Assembly (NCBI RefSeq): GCF_007828215.1
Contig: NZ_VIUE01000001.1
Span: 186,001 to 250,000, forward strand
Length of the DNA: 64,000 nt
Direction of reading: 5' to 3'
DNA from: Pseudomonas sp. SJZ074
Lineage (GTDB): Bacteria; Pseudomonadota; Gammaproteobacteria; Pseudomonadales; Pseudomonadaceae
The notes below the pieces were generated by a model. The model ran no database searches. It was not told the DNA's origin and saw only the letters and a program-made list of their open reading frames with translations. The translations under genes were made by a program, and so were the position numbers. Positions 10,733 to 19,900 of the stretch are shown one piece after another (position 1 is the stretch's first letter; every line of letters starts with the position of its first letter).

Positions 10733-11113
10733 ATGTCCTTGATCACTGAATACAACGCTACAAAACAAGCCATCGAAGAACTGACACAACGTCTGGCCGA
10801 CCTGTCCAAAGACGATAAATTGCAAAAAGAATTGGAATTCGAAGGCAAACTGCGCACTCTGATGGGCGAATACTCCAAGTCCCTGCGCGACATCATTGCT
10901 CTCTTGGATCCAGAAGCCAAGTCGGCTAAAGCACCTCGTGGTGGCGCCGTGAAAACTACCGGCACCAAGCGTGCTCGCAAAGTTAAGCAATACAAAAACC
11001 CGCACAACGGCGAAGTCATCGAAACCAAAGGTGGCAACCACAAGACTCTGAAAGAGTGGAAAGCCAAGTGGGGCGGCGACGTGGTTGAAGGCTGGGCAAC
11101 CCTGCTGGGCTAA
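10733..11113 (+). CDS. mvaT: MvaT-family H-NS-like xenogeneic silencer
   Basis: A 126-residue nucleoid protein. The N-terminal ~60 residues (MSLITEYNATKQAIEELTQR) form the coiled-coil oligomerisation part. The C-terminal ~50 residues, with KQYKNPHNGEVIETKGGNHK and LKEWKAKWG, form the AT-pincer DNA-binding domain of MvaT/MvaU, which inserts its K-G-G-N loop in the minor groove of AT-rich DNA. In pseudomonads MvaT silences horizontally acquired genes, so it is a plausible regulator of the accessory toxin genes in this window. The start at 10733 follows AAGGTAG. A strong hairpin terminator follows. Confidence 0.95.
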   Translation: MSLITEYNATKQAIEELTQRLADLSKDDKLQKELEFEGKLRTLMGEYSKSLRDIIALLDPEAKSAKAPRGGAVKTTGTKRARKVKQYKNPHNGEVIETKGGNHKTLKEWKAKWGGDVVEGWATLLG

Positions 11114-11146
11114 GCCTCGTCGGGTTTCAGCGTTCGCTACGCACAC

Positions 11147-11173
11147 AAAACGCCAGCCATTGCTGGCGTTTTT
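11147..11173. terminator. rho-independent terminator, bidirectional, mvaT / sbcB
   Basis: aaaacgccagc (11147-11157), loop catt, then gctggcgttttt (11162-11173): an 11-bp stem with an A-run before and a T-run after. It can serve both convergent genes. Confidence 0.92.
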
Positions 11174-11203
11174 CATGCCTGTGATTTTTCACTTCATCGC
11201 CGT

Positions 11204-12631
11204 TCAAAGGCTTAAACGTTTGCGCAGTTGCTGGCTATAACCTTGCCACTCCACAAGCACCTCTCGCTGCAATGGCGTGGAAAGCGCCAGCCACTCTCCC
11301 ATCGCCTCATCAAAACTTTCCAGGGTATTGGGCGCGCCCCACTGTGGTGATGACAGGCGTTGCTGACAGAACAGCCGCCAGCGCCCCTGCTCTTCGGCAT
11401 TCAACGTATCTGGAAAGTTACGCGCGCGATATCGAAACAATAATTCCGGCAAACGTTCATCATCAAAAGGCCAGCGTTCTTGTGCCAAATGCGCCGGATC
11501 CGCCATGCGCACTTGTTCACATAAACGGCGATCGCGATCACCGAGGAAGCCTGTGTATAACTGTTGCTCAGGGTCCTCGCTGACGGAGAAATCCTCGCGA
11601 CCATAAATAGCCTGAAGTTTATCCTGCCAAACTTGCTGGGCATCACTTAGCTGCAATGCCCGCTGCTGCAACCCATCCATGTCCAGTTGCAGTCGTTGCC
11701 GGTCCTCGGTGCGCAGCACCGACAGCGGCGCGACCACCGGACATTTGTTGATATGAATGAGTTTGAGAGGCACTGGCAACTCTCCCTCAAGCAGCTCGTC
11801 CCGACGGGTATATAAACGTTGCCGCAAGATGTCCGCATCGTGGTCCAACAACCCTTGGGGATCCAGGTGCAGATCGCAAACAATCAAGGCATTGCGGTTC
11901 TTCGGATGCCAGGCCAGCGGTAAAACCACGCCGATGTAGTTTCGTGCGGCCGAGAAACGTCCGGAAACATGCACCATCGGCTGCAACAGGCGGATCTGGT
12001 CCATCACCTTCTGCTTGCTGCGCAACTGGAACAGCCAGTCGTAGAGCCGTGGCTGCTTCTGACGGATCAGACGAGCCAGGGCAATCGTTGCGCGCACGTC
12101 CGACAACGCGTCGTGAGCCTGGCCATGGTCGATGCCATTGGCGGCAGTCAGGCGCTCGAGCTTGAGGGTGACCCGGCCGTCCTCTTGCGGCCAGGCAATG
12201 CCATCAGGGCGCAGCGCGTAGGCCGTGCGCACCAGATCGATCAAGTCCCAACGGCTGTTGCCACCCTGCCATTCCCGAGCATACGGGTCGAAAAAATTCC
12301 GATAGAGGCTGTAGCGAGTCATTTCATCGTCGAAACGCAAGGTGTTGTAGCCGGCGCCACAGGTACCGGGCGCCGCCAGTTGCTGGTGGACACGGGTCAT
12401 GAAATCGGCTTCGCTCAAACCTTTTTCGGCCAGGCACGTCGGGGTGATACCGGTAATCGCACAAGCCGCCGGATGAGGCAGGATGTCATCGCTCGGTCGA
12501 CAATACAGGTTCACCGGCTCATCGATTTCATTGAGTTCGAAATCGGTACGGATGCCCGCCACCTGCAAGGGTCGGTCGCAACGCGGATCGATGCCGGTGG
12601 TTTCGTAGTCGTACCAGAAGATGGAGGTCAC
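11204..12631 (-). CDS. sbcB: exodeoxyribonuclease I
   Basis: With GTG at 12631 as start (VTSIFWYDYETTGIDPRCDR) the protein is 475 residues, exactly the length of E. coli ExoI, and CAGGAA sits about eight bases upstream. FWYDYETTG supplies the first DEDD-nuclease acidic pair, and HDALSDVRATIALARL (~residue 180) supplies the H and D of the DEDDh active site. An SH3-like and a C-terminal helical domain follow, ending with SQQLRKRLSL. The enzyme degrades single-stranded DNA 3' to 5' in recombination and mismatch repair. Confidence 0.96.
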   Translation of the reverse strand: MTSIFWYDYETTGIDPRCDRPLQVAGIRTDFELNEIDEPVNLYCRPSDDILPHPAACAITGITPTCLAEKGLSEADFMTRVHQQLAAPGTCGAGYNTLRFDDEMTRYSLYRNFFDPYAREWQGGNSRWDLIDLVRTAYALRPDGIAWPQEDGRVTLKLERLTAANGIDHGQAHDALSDVRATIALARLIRQKQPRLYDWLFQLRSKQKVMDQIRLLQPMVHVSGRFSAARNYIGVVLPLAWHPKNRNALIVCDLHLDPQGLLDHDADILRQRLYTRRDELLEGELPVPLKLIHINKCPVVAPLSVLRTEDRQRLQLDMDGLQQRALQLSDAQQVWQDKLQAIYGREDFSVSEDPEQQLYTGFLGDRDRRLCEQVRMADPAHLAQERWPFDDERLPELLFRYRARNFPDTLNAEEQGRWRLFCQQRLSSPQWGAPNTLESFDEAMGEWLALSTPLQREVLVEWQGYSQQLRKRLSL

Positions 12632-12816
12632 GGGCTGTTCCTGAACAAAAGACTGGCGAAGTCTAGGGGGTCCCACCCGGCTTCGGCCAGAGGTCCGGGT
12701 ATTGAATCACGTCACGATCCATAAAATGACATACACCGTTGTATCGTTTGCCTGCACGAAGGCTGCTAGCATCTGCCCGGATCAATGTTCGAACCGGCCC
12801 ATCACTCAGGTTGCCC

Positions 12817-13542
12817 ATGCTCGAGACACCAGCACTGCAAAGGACCGCGACGCTGCCCCCGCCACTGGACACGCGGTATCAGGTCGAGACACCCGAAGGC
12901 ATCGACCTGCCACTGCGCCCAGCCGGGTTGATGCCCCGCGCACTGGCGTTTGCCATCGACCTGGGAATACGGGGGCTGATGCTGGGTTTTCTGTTCGGCA
13001 TCCTCGCATTTTTCGGTGACCTGGGTATCGGGCTGGGCTCCATCCTGCTGTTCGTGGTCAGCTGGTGGTACATGGTGCTGTTCGAAGTACTGCACCAGGG
13101 GTGTTCTCCCGGCAAGCAGATGATGGGGCTGCGAGTGGTACAGGACGACGGCCGCCCCATCGGCTGGTCCGCCTCGCTGATCCGCAACCTGCTGCGTTTC
13201 GTCGACATGCTGCCCTTGGGCTATACCTTCGGGGCGATCAGTTGCCTGCAGCACCCGGCGTTCAAGCGCCTGGGCGACCTCGCGGCCGGCACACTGGTGG
13301 TGTATCGCGAGCAACCGGTCAAGCGCCCCGCCCTGCCATCGGCGCTGCCGGTACGCCCGCCCTTTGCCCTGAGCCTGAACGAGCAACGCGCGGTGCTCGG
13401 TTTCGCCGAGCGTCAGGCCGAACTGTCCGAAGCCAGGGTCAACGAACTGGCGACCATCCTGGCGGCTCCCCTGAACGTTGCGCCACCGCGAGCCGTGGCC
13501 GAGCTCAATGGCATCGCCCGCGGCCTGCTGGGGCCGATATGA
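12817..13542 (+). CDS. RDD-family membrane protein
   Basis: A 241-residue protein whose RDD domain (residues ~35-170) has the family's namesake charged positions: PRALAFAIDLGIRGLML, then GKQMMGLRVVQDDG with the typical G-L-R-V-V, and the third membrane segment ending LGDLAAGTLVV. The start at 12817 (MLETPALQRTA) follows CAGG; an upstream ATG at 12739 is in frame but unlikely. It opens a six-gene operon of RDD, SpoIIM-like, DUF4129, DUF4350, MoxR and DUF58 proteins, joined by ATGA overlaps. Confidence 0.85.
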   Translation: MLETPALQRTATLPPPLDTRYQVETPEGIDLPLRPAGLMPRALAFAIDLGIRGLMLGFLFGILAFFGDLGIGLGSILLFVVSWWYMVLFEVLHQGCSPGKQMMGLRVVQDDGRPIGWSASLIRNLLRFVDMLPLGYTFGAISCLQHPAFKRLGDLAAGTLVVYREQPVKRPALPSALPVRPPFALSLNEQRAVLGFAERQAELSEARVNELATILAAPLNVAPPRAVAELNGIARGLLGPI

Positions 13543-14513
13543 AGCAAAGCCTGTTCGAGAGCCGTCACCAAGGCGAATGGGACCAGCTGTCCCGACAGCT
13601 CGATCAACTGGAGCGCAACCGCAATGTGCCCCAGAGCAGCGATTTTCCCCAGGCCTATCGCCAGCTCTGCCAGCATCTGGCATTGGCCCAGGCGCGGGGC
13701 TACAGCAGCCTGCTGGTGGATGCATTGCAACAACTGGCGCTGCGCGGTCACCAGCAGCTCTATCGTGACCGCAGCCGGCCGTCGGCCAGCCTTTCGACAT
13801 TCATCCTGTTCGGTTTTCCCCGCCTGGTCCGTGAACAATGGCGCTTCGTGCTGGCCGCTGGTCTGATGTTCCTCGGCAGCCTGGCCGGCATCGGGTTGCT
13901 GGTCTATCTGTTTCCGGATCTGGTCTACAGCGTGATGGATGCCGAAGAGATCAGCCAGATCCGCAGCATGTACGACCCGGCTGCCGGCCACCTGGGGCGT
14001 TCGATCGAGCGGGCAGCCAGCGAAGACTGGGCCATGTTCGGCTACTACATCATGCATAACATCGGCATCGCTTTTCAGACGTTTGCCAGCGGCATGATGT
14101 TTGGCCTGGGCAGTGCCATCTTCCTTTTCTTCAATGGCCTGACCATTGGAGCGATTGCCGGACACCTGACCCAGATCGGTTCCGGAGGCACCTTCTGGTC
14201 GTTTGTGATCGGGCATGGCGCCTTCGAACTCACCGCCATCACCCTGGCCGGCGCCGCAGGCCTGCAGTTGGGCTGGGCACTGATCGCGCCAGGACGCCTC
14301 ACCCGGGGCGAAGCCCTGCGGCTCGCCGCGGGTAAAAGCGTGTCGATGATCGGCGGGGTCATGCTGTTCCTGCTCCTCGCCGCGTTGATCGAAGCGTATT
14401 GGTCCTCCAGCACCGTAACACCCACCGTCAAATACACCGTCGGCGCCTTGCTGTGGCTGTTGGTGATCAGTTACCTGCTGTTTGCCGGACGGCTACGCCA
14501 TGCGCCTGAGTGA
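13539..14513 (+). CDS. SpoIIM-family (stage II sporulation protein M-like) membrane protein
   Basis: The start ATG overlaps the RDD stop (ATGA). The 324-residue product begins MKQSLFESRHQGEWDQLSRQ, a soluble helical head of ~100 residues. Five or so membrane helices follow, with NIGIAFQTFASGMMFGLGS and HGAFELTAITLAGAAGLQLG, the H-G-x-F/P-E signature of the SpoIIM/DUF95 family. Pseudomonas does not sporulate; such proteins in MoxR operons are presumed to act in envelope or chaperone functions. Confidence 0.85.
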   Translation: MKQSLFESRHQGEWDQLSRQLDQLERNRNVPQSSDFPQAYRQLCQHLALAQARGYSSLLVDALQQLALRGHQQLYRDRSRPSASLSTFILFGFPRLVREQWRFVLAAGLMFLGSLAGIGLLVYLFPDLVYSVMDAEEISQIRSMYDPAAGHLGRSIERAASEDWAMFGYYIMHNIGIAFQTFASGMMFGLGSAIFLFFNGLTIGAIAGHLTQIGSGGTFWSFVIGHGAFELTAITLAGAAGLQLGWALIAPGRLTRGEALRLAAGKSVSMIGGVMLFLLLAALIEAYWSSSTVTPTVKYTVGALLWLLVISYLLFAGRLRHAPE

Positions 14514-16038
14514 TGCCACCGTTGCCATCCGTCCCCGCACCCCCTGGGAAGCCATGGACCTGGGCGTGCTGATGAGCCAGCAGCACCGACGGCTGCTGAT
14601 GACCAGTTGGGCCATTGTCACACTGCCGATCTATGCGCTGCTGTGCCTGTTGCTATGGGACTCGCCGTCCCTGGTCGTGCTGATGTTCTGGTGGTTGAAA
14701 CCGGCCTTCGACCGTTTGCCGCTGTACATTCTGTCCAAGGCGCTATTCGGCGAAACACCGACCCTGAAGCAGGCCTTGCGCCAGTGGCCGGCAGTGCTCA
14801 AGCCGCAATTGCTCGCCAGCCTGACCTGGCGGCGACTGAGCCTGAGCCGCAGTTTTCTGATGCCGGTGGTGCAACTAGAAGGGCTCGCCGGGAACGCGCG
14901 AGCGCTGCGCCTGCAAGTGTTGCTGCAACGCAATGGCCGCGCGGCGCGATGGCTGACCGTGATCGGCGTGCACCTGGAGATCGTCTTGTGGTTCGGCCTG
15001 ATGGCCCTGTTCTATATGTTCATACCGCAACAGGTCGAGCTGGAATGGGATTGGCAGAAGCTGGTCGCAGCGACCGAGCACGATTGGTTGTGGTTCGAGC
15101 ACCTGGTGAACGTCCTGTATCCTTTGCTGCTGATCGTCTGGGAGCCGGTGTATGTCGCCTGTGGTTTCAGCCTCTACCTGAACCGGCGCACGATCCTCGA
15201 GGCCTGGGACATTGAACTGGTGTTCCGGCGACTGCGCCAGCGCCTGAGCAGCGCAGCCCCTGTGCTGATGCTGCTGGCGCTGCTCCTGCTGCCGCCACAG
15301 CCCCCGGCCTGGGCCGACGAAGACAGCAACGCCCCCGACAGCCCGCGCCTGCTCAACCAGCCCCTGACCAGCGAAGCTTCCAGGGACAGTATCAAGGCAA
15401 TCCTCGAAGCCCCGCCGTTCAAGAACCCGGAAACGGTCACCCGTTACCGTTTCGGCGAAGACACCGCCGAATCCACCGAGGCCAAGGAAACCCCGGACTG
15501 GTTCAAGGCGTTGTTCCAATGGTTGGGCCGCCAGCGCTACGAAGCTGCTGCCGCGCTGATCCAGGTCGTGCTCTGGGCCACACTGGCGGGAGCGATTGCC
15601 TGGCTGATCTGGCGCTATCGTGAACATTTCCAGGCCCTGGGTCAGCGCCGGCCGATAAAACGGCCAGTGGTGGAGCGACCGGCACCGCCCCGGATGTTCG
15701 GCCTGGATATTCGCGAAGAGAGCCTGCCCGACGACGTGGCGGCCCGCGTCGAGCAGCTATGGAGCAGCGATCCTCGTGACGCCCTAGGGCTGCTGTACCG
15801 GGCCTTGCTCAGCCGGTTGCACCACCAGTTCGGCGTTGCCTTGAAGCCGGCCGATACCGAAGGCCAGGTGCTGCAGCGGGTCGAACAGCTCCAGCAGGAA
15901 AACCTGCTGGCGTTCAGCAAGCACCTGACCCTGCACTGGCAGAACATTGCCTACGGGCATCGCGCACCGCCCCCGGATCTGCAGCAGGAATTGTGCGACG
16001 GCTGGCGCGGTTTGTTCGATACGGGAATATCCCGATGA
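14500..16038 (+). CDS. DUF4129-domain membrane protein
   Basis: A 512-residue protein starting MRLSDATVAIRPRTPWEAMD and overlapping the SpoIIM-like gene by 14 bp. Several hydrophobic helices in the first 250 residues (for example VHLEIVLWFGLMALFYMFIP) are followed by a long soluble stretch and another helix (ALIQVVLWATLAGAIAWLIW, ~residue 360). The C-terminal DUF4129 region contains the D-P-R-x-A-L-x-L-L-Y-R motif (SDPRDALGLLYRALLSRLH). The domain is usually found, as here, beside MoxR, DUF58 and RDD genes. No catalytic function is known to me. Confidence 0.85.
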   Translation: MRLSDATVAIRPRTPWEAMDLGVLMSQQHRRLLMTSWAIVTLPIYALLCLLLWDSPSLVVLMFWWLKPAFDRLPLYILSKALFGETPTLKQALRQWPAVLKPQLLASLTWRRLSLSRSFLMPVVQLEGLAGNARALRLQVLLQRNGRAARWLTVIGVHLEIVLWFGLMALFYMFIPQQVELEWDWQKLVAATEHDWLWFEHLVNVLYPLLLIVWEPVYVACGFSLYLNRRTILEAWDIELVFRRLRQRLSSAAPVLMLLALLLLPPQPPAWADEDSNAPDSPRLLNQPLTSEASRDSIKAILEAPPFKNPETVTRYRFGEDTAESTEAKETPDWFKALFQWLGRQRYEAAAALIQVVLWATLAGAIAWLIWRYREHFQALGQRRPIKRPVVERPAPPRMFGLDIREESLPDDVAARVEQLWSSDPRDALGLLYRALLSRLHHQFGVALKPADTEGQVLQRVEQLQQENLLAFSKHLTLHWQNIAYGHRAPPPDLQQELCDGWRGLFDTGISR

Positions 16039-17201
16039 ACCGCCGCGCAGGATGGCTGCTCACGGTACTGATTGTCGTCGCGCTGGTGGGGGCGCTGGCC
16101 ATGTACCTCTACCGGAGCGCGGTGCCCTATCAGGAAACCGTCGATTACGGCCCGTCCCCCGAGGCCCAGGCCAATCCCTATCTGGCAGCCGAGCATTTCC
16201 TGCGCAAGCAGGGCGTGGAGGTCGAGCACGCCAACAACCTGGACGTCCTGCCTACGCTGGAACCCCATCAGCGCACCCTGTTGCTGCTGGGCGAGCGGAC
16301 GAACATGACGCCACGGCAGGTCGACCAGTTGATGAACTGGACCCGCGCCGGTGGCCGCCTGCTGTTCGTGGCCGAAGCCTTGTGGGATGACAGTACCGGC
16401 AGCAGCGGCGACCTGCTGCTCGACCGCGTGCAACTGCACCAGGTCTTGAGCAAGGACCTCAAGGAGCCGCCCCCCGAGCTGATCAAGGATCCCTACCCCG
16501 AGCTGACCAAGTTGTACCTCGAAGACGAAGAGGCACCCGCCTATGTCGCCTTCGACACCGACTTTCACCTCGAAGACCCGAAGAACCTTGCCCAGGCCTG
16601 GGCCAACAGCGCGCTGTCGACCCACATGATGCAGTTGAACCACGGCCAGGGCTCGATCACCGTGATCACCGACGCCGAGCTGTGGAAGAACGACCAGATC
16701 GAACAGTACGACAACGCCTGGCTGCTCTGGTACCTGAGCGCCGATAGCACCGTCACGTTGCTGTTCAATATCGACCACGACAGCCTGCTGACCCTGCTGT
16801 TGCGTTACTTTCCCCAGGCACTGGTGGCGCTGACAGCCTTGGTCGCCCTTTGGCTCTGGCGCTCGGCGATACGCCACGGCCCGCTGCAACAACCGGCGTC
16901 CAAAGCCCGGCGCCAGCTGGAAGAACATGTACAGGCCAGCGCCGGATTCCATCTGCGACACAACGGCCGGCAGCATCTGCTGCAGACCTTGCAACAGGAC
17001 GTGCTGCGCCGGGCGCGGCGTCGTCATCCCGGCTTCGAACAATTGGCCGTCGCCGAACAATGGCAAGTGCTCGCACGGCTCAGCCGCCAATCCACGCGGG
17101 CCATCAGCCAGGCCTTGAGCCCCCGGCCGAAACAGCGCATGTCCAGTGCCGAGTTCTGCCGCCAGGTCGCCCATCTGCAAACCCTCAGGAATGCCTTATG
17201 A
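16035..17201 (+). CDS. DUF4350-domain membrane protein
   Basis: Starts MNRRAGWLLTVLIVVALVGA with an ATGA overlap on the DUF4129 stop; 388 residues. One N-terminal membrane helix comes before the DUF4350 core (ANPYLAAEHFLRKQGVEVE, then RTLLLLGERTNMTPRQVDQL), a GATase1-like fold, and a second helix (~residue 265, ALVALTALVALWLWRSAI) precedes a basic tail. In the uninterrupted operon the next gene is moxR; here about 1.7 kb of foreign DNA intervenes. A second ATGA at 17198-17201 still marks where the next gene would have started. Confidence 0.85.
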   Translation: MNRRAGWLLTVLIVVALVGALAMYLYRSAVPYQETVDYGPSPEAQANPYLAAEHFLRKQGVEVEHANNLDVLPTLEPHQRTLLLLGERTNMTPRQVDQLMNWTRAGGRLLFVAEALWDDSTGSSGDLLLDRVQLHQVLSKDLKEPPPELIKDPYPELTKLYLEDEEAPAYVAFDTDFHLEDPKNLAQAWANSALSTHMMQLNHGQGSITVITDAELWKNDQIEQYDNAWLLWYLSADSTVTLLFNIDHDSLLTLLLRYFPQALVALTALVALWLWRSAIRHGPLQQPASKARRQLEEHVQASAGFHLRHNGRQHLLQTLQQDVLRRARRRHPGFEQLAVAEQWQVLARLSRQSTRAISQALSPRPKQRMSSAEFCRQVAHLQTLRNAL

Positions 17202-17265
17202 ATCGCTTGAAGGTGTTGGATCTCCGAGGGGAATACTGGCGCCATCATCAGAGTTACAAAATATA

Positions 17266-17288
17266 CGCATCAATGCGCAATACTTGCG
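17266..17288. promoter_or_regulatory. overlapping small inverted repeats upstream of the AbiE-like antitoxin
   Basis: CGCA-tcaa-TGCG (17266-17277) overlaps CGCAA-tac-TTGCG (17276-17288) inside the 176-bp AT-rich spacer before the antitoxin start. AbiEi-type antitoxins repress their own promoters by binding inverted repeats, so this is a candidate operator. The sequence match is short and unproven. Confidence 0.35.
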
Positions 17289-17377
17289 TTGTATAACCCT
17301 TGTAAATACTGGAAGAAAAGTCAATCACAAGCTAGAGTCACCCCTATGTTCTACAGCTGCGCGTTAGAGGTGAGGGT

Positions 17378-17797
17378 ATGAAACTTGAAGAACGCATGGC
17401 TCGCTCGATCAAGCAGCGCGCAAGCGTGGTCGTCCTGCGCTCGGACTTTGCCAAGATGGGGAGTGACTCTCAGGTTGGACGAGTGCTGGCTCGCTTTGTG
17501 GAGGACGGAATGCTCATCCGCGTGAGCAAGGGAGCGTTCGCCAAGACCCGCATCAACAAGTTCACCGGCAAGCCGACCCCAGCGGGGACACTGGAAATGA
17601 TCGCAGCGGAGCTCTTCCGCAAACTCAAAATTTCTGTGGAACCCAACTCGCTCGTTTCGGAGTACAACAGCGGCAAATCGACCCAGATCCCAATGGGAGC
17701 GACTGTTAACACAGGACGTCGACGCATTTCACGGAAAGTGACGGTAGGAAATAACACCTTAACTTATGAAAAAAATTCCAGACGAACTGAAGTCTGA
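17378..17797 (+). CDS. AbiEi-like antitoxin / transcriptional regulator (DUF6088 type)
   Basis: A 139-residue protein, MKLEERMARSIKQRASVVVL, preceded by GTGAGGG. A winged-helix N-terminus (SDFAKMGSDSQVGRVLARFV followed by GMLIRVSKGAFAKTR) is the start of the AbiEi/DUF6088 antitoxins of type IV toxin-antitoxin systems. The C-terminal part (NSGKSTQIPMGATVNTGRRR) fits the short DUF6088 version. It overlaps the toxin start by 32 bp. Together they lie between two genes of an otherwise gap-free operon and are clearly less GC-rich than the flanks, all signs of acquisition. Confidence 0.78.
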   Translation: MKLEERMARSIKQRASVVVLRSDFAKMGSDSQVGRVLARFVEDGMLIRVSKGAFAKTRINKFTGKPTPAGTLEMIAAELFRKLKISVEPNSLVSEYNSGKSTQIPMGATVNTGRRRISRKVTVGNNTLTYEKNSRRTEV

Positions 17798-18822
17798 TAT
17801 CGAAGATGCCGCCACCGCCGGATTACTGGGGAATCTACCCGCTGTTGTAGCTGAAAAAGATCAGCACATCACCGATGCATTACGCGTTCTGGCGCAAATC
17901 CAGATGACGCACACGGCGCAGCAAAGGGATCGCCGGAAGGGAGATACCAGACCGGCGTCGATCCCTCTGGCCACACGACTGATCTTCGCTGGCGGCACCT
18001 GCCTTTCGAAAGCTTATGGCCTTATCGAGCGGATGTCCGAAGACATTGACATCAAGGTCATGCTGGAGGAGGTACCGGAAGGCTACGCTCTGCCAAAAGG
18101 GGATCGAGGGCGCTTGAAGGATTTGCAACGAGAGGTGGAGCGTTGTTTGACAGAAATGGGCTTCGAACATGTGCTCCATGATGACAACGAAAACCCGGTC
18201 CTGCGCGACAGCCGGCGTTACTACTGCTTATTGATTTCCTATGGTGCACATTTCCAGGATGTGTCTGGCGTACTTCGACCACAGCTCAAGCTTGAACTGA
18301 TTCATAGGCCCCCCCATGCTGGCCGCCGAGAAGCGCGAAATGGGGTATATGCTTGACCAGTTTGTCCCTCGCGAAGTACCTGACCGTTTTTCCATGACAT
18401 GTATAACCGTGGCAGAGACGTTAGCTGAGAAAGTACTGTCGCTCCTACGCCGCTGCGCCTGGAACTGGGATGGGAATCAACGCGGCGAATTTGATACGGC
18501 CTTGGTTCGCCACGTTTACGATGTCTGGCGTATCGCAGGGAGCCAGCCTGATGCCATAGAACCCGCCTGCCAGATTTTTGAAGCGCTGGTCCAGAAGGAT
18601 GTCGAGGAATTCAAGGGACAACACCCGGAATTCGATCAGGCTCCCTACGCGGTACTTCGGCGAAGCTTGGCCACTGCAGCAACCCACGAAGGGCTGAAGA
18701 TGAACTTCGAACAGCGCCTGAAGCCGTTGCTCTACGCCGTGGACAAACCGGATTTTCAGACCTGCTTTGTCGCTTTCGCTGCTGTCGCAGAGCGACTGCT
18801 GAATCAAAATCAGCTCGGGTAA
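17766..18822 (+). pseudogene. AbiEii/AbiGii-type nucleotidyltransferase toxin, frameshifted
   Basis: The first frame (17766-18356) begins MKKIPDELKSDIEDAATAGL and contains IFAGGTCLSKAYGLIERMSE followed by DIDIKV. This is the G-G-T-x-L-x-K...S-E-D-I-D nucleotidyltransferase motif of AbiEii toxins. The frame is lost at a run of seven C at 18309-18315. The rest of the protein (AAEKREMGYMLDQFVPREV to the stop at 18822) continues in the +1 frame and includes AETLAEKVLSLLRR, a typical family segment. With six C the reading would be continuous at about 351 residues. It is a real inactivating slip, a phase-variable tract, or a sequencing error; sequence alone cannot separate these. Confidence 0.8.
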
Positions 18823-18878
18823 CTGGCTGGTTTTGGTCAATAAAATCTCATGTAACCGTTAGAAAGGCTCCGGAATTT

Positions 18879-19883
18879 ATGACTGAACAGAACGAACCTG
18901 CCGGCAGCCAGGCCCATGCCGCCCAACAGCGCCAGCGCGCCAGTCAGTTGGCCCAGGCCATCCGCACCGAGCTGCATAAGGCCCTGGTCGGCCAGGCTGC
19001 GGTCATCGACGACGTGCTCACGGCCTTGATCGCCGGTGGCCATGTATTGCTCGAAGGTGTTCCGGGTCTGGGCAAGACACTGTTGGTGCGTGCCCTGGCC
19101 CGCTGTTTCAGCGGCGAGTTCGCGCGCATCCAGTTCACTCCCGACCTGATGCCCAGCGATGTCACCGGGCATGCGGTGTACGACTTGCAGACCGAGCAGT
19201 TCAACTTGCGCAAGGGGCCGGTGTTTACCAACCTGCTCTTGGCGGACGAGATCAACCGCGCGCCGGCCAAGACCCAGGCCGCGTTGCTCGAAGCCATGCA
19301 GGAGCGCCAGGTGACCCTCGAAGGCCGTGCCCTGCCCATCGCCCAGCCCTTCATGGTGCTGGCTACCCAGAACCCCATCGAACAGGAAGGCACCTACCCG
19401 CTGCCGGAAGCCGAGCTCGACCGTTTCATGCTCAAGGTGCGCATGGACTACCCCGATGCCGAACAGGAGATGAACATGGTGCGCCAGGTCAGCCGCTCGA
19501 CCCGCGCCGACATGCTCGATGTCCAACCCTTGCGCACGGTGTTGCAGGCCAAGGACGTGCAAGCGCTGCAACGCATCGCCAGCGACCTGCCGATGGACGA
19601 TCAGGTACTCGACTATGCCGTGCGATTGGCTCGCACCACCCGCTGCTGGCCGGGGCTGAGCCTGGGCGCCGGGCCACGGGCCTCGATCGCGCTGGTGCGT
19701 TGTGCCCGGGCTCGGGCGTTGCTGCGCGGCGGCGAGTTCGTGGTGCCGGATGACATCAAGGGCTGTGCCCTGGCCGTGTTGCGCCACCGGGTACGCCTGG
19801 CGCCCGAGCTGGACATCGAAGGGCTCTCGGTGGACCAGGTATTGGGGCAGTTGCTGGACCAAGTACCGGCGCCGCGTTTGTGA
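18879..19883 (+). CDS. MoxR-family AAA+ ATPase
   Basis: A 334-residue AAA+ protein starting MTEQNEPAGSQAHAAQQRQ. Walker A GVPGLGKTLLVRALA is near residue 65 and Walker B LLADEINRAPAKTQAALLEAM near residue 120. The MoxR-specific GRALPIAQPFMVLATQNPIE and the sensor region follow, with a C-terminal lid. MoxR ATPases act as chaperones for metal insertion or complex assembly together with DUF58/VWA partners; a DUF58 gene follows directly. Its natural upstream neighbour is DUF4350, now separated by the AbiE-like island, so expression may depend on read-through or a new promoter. Confidence 0.93.
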   Translation: MTEQNEPAGSQAHAAQQRQRASQLAQAIRTELHKALVGQAAVIDDVLTALIAGGHVLLEGVPGLGKTLLVRALARCFSGEFARIQFTPDLMPSDVTGHAVYDLQTEQFNLRKGPVFTNLLLADEINRAPAKTQAALLEAMQERQVTLEGRALPIAQPFMVLATQNPIEQEGTYPLPEAELDRFMLKVRMDYPDAEQEMNMVRQVSRSTRADMLDVQPLRTVLQAKDVQALQRIASDLPMDDQVLDYAVRLARTTRCWPGLSLGAGPRASIALVRCARARALLRGGEFVVPDDIKGCALAVLRHRVRLAPELDIEGLSVDQVLGQLLDQVPAPRL

Positions 19884-19900
19884 GGATGATGGAATCAGAG

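Noticed and set aside
17198..17296. 32-codon frame overlapping the DUF4350 stop
   Set aside because: It keeps the ancestral ATGA but leads into island DNA and stops early; more likely the scar of the insertion than a gene.
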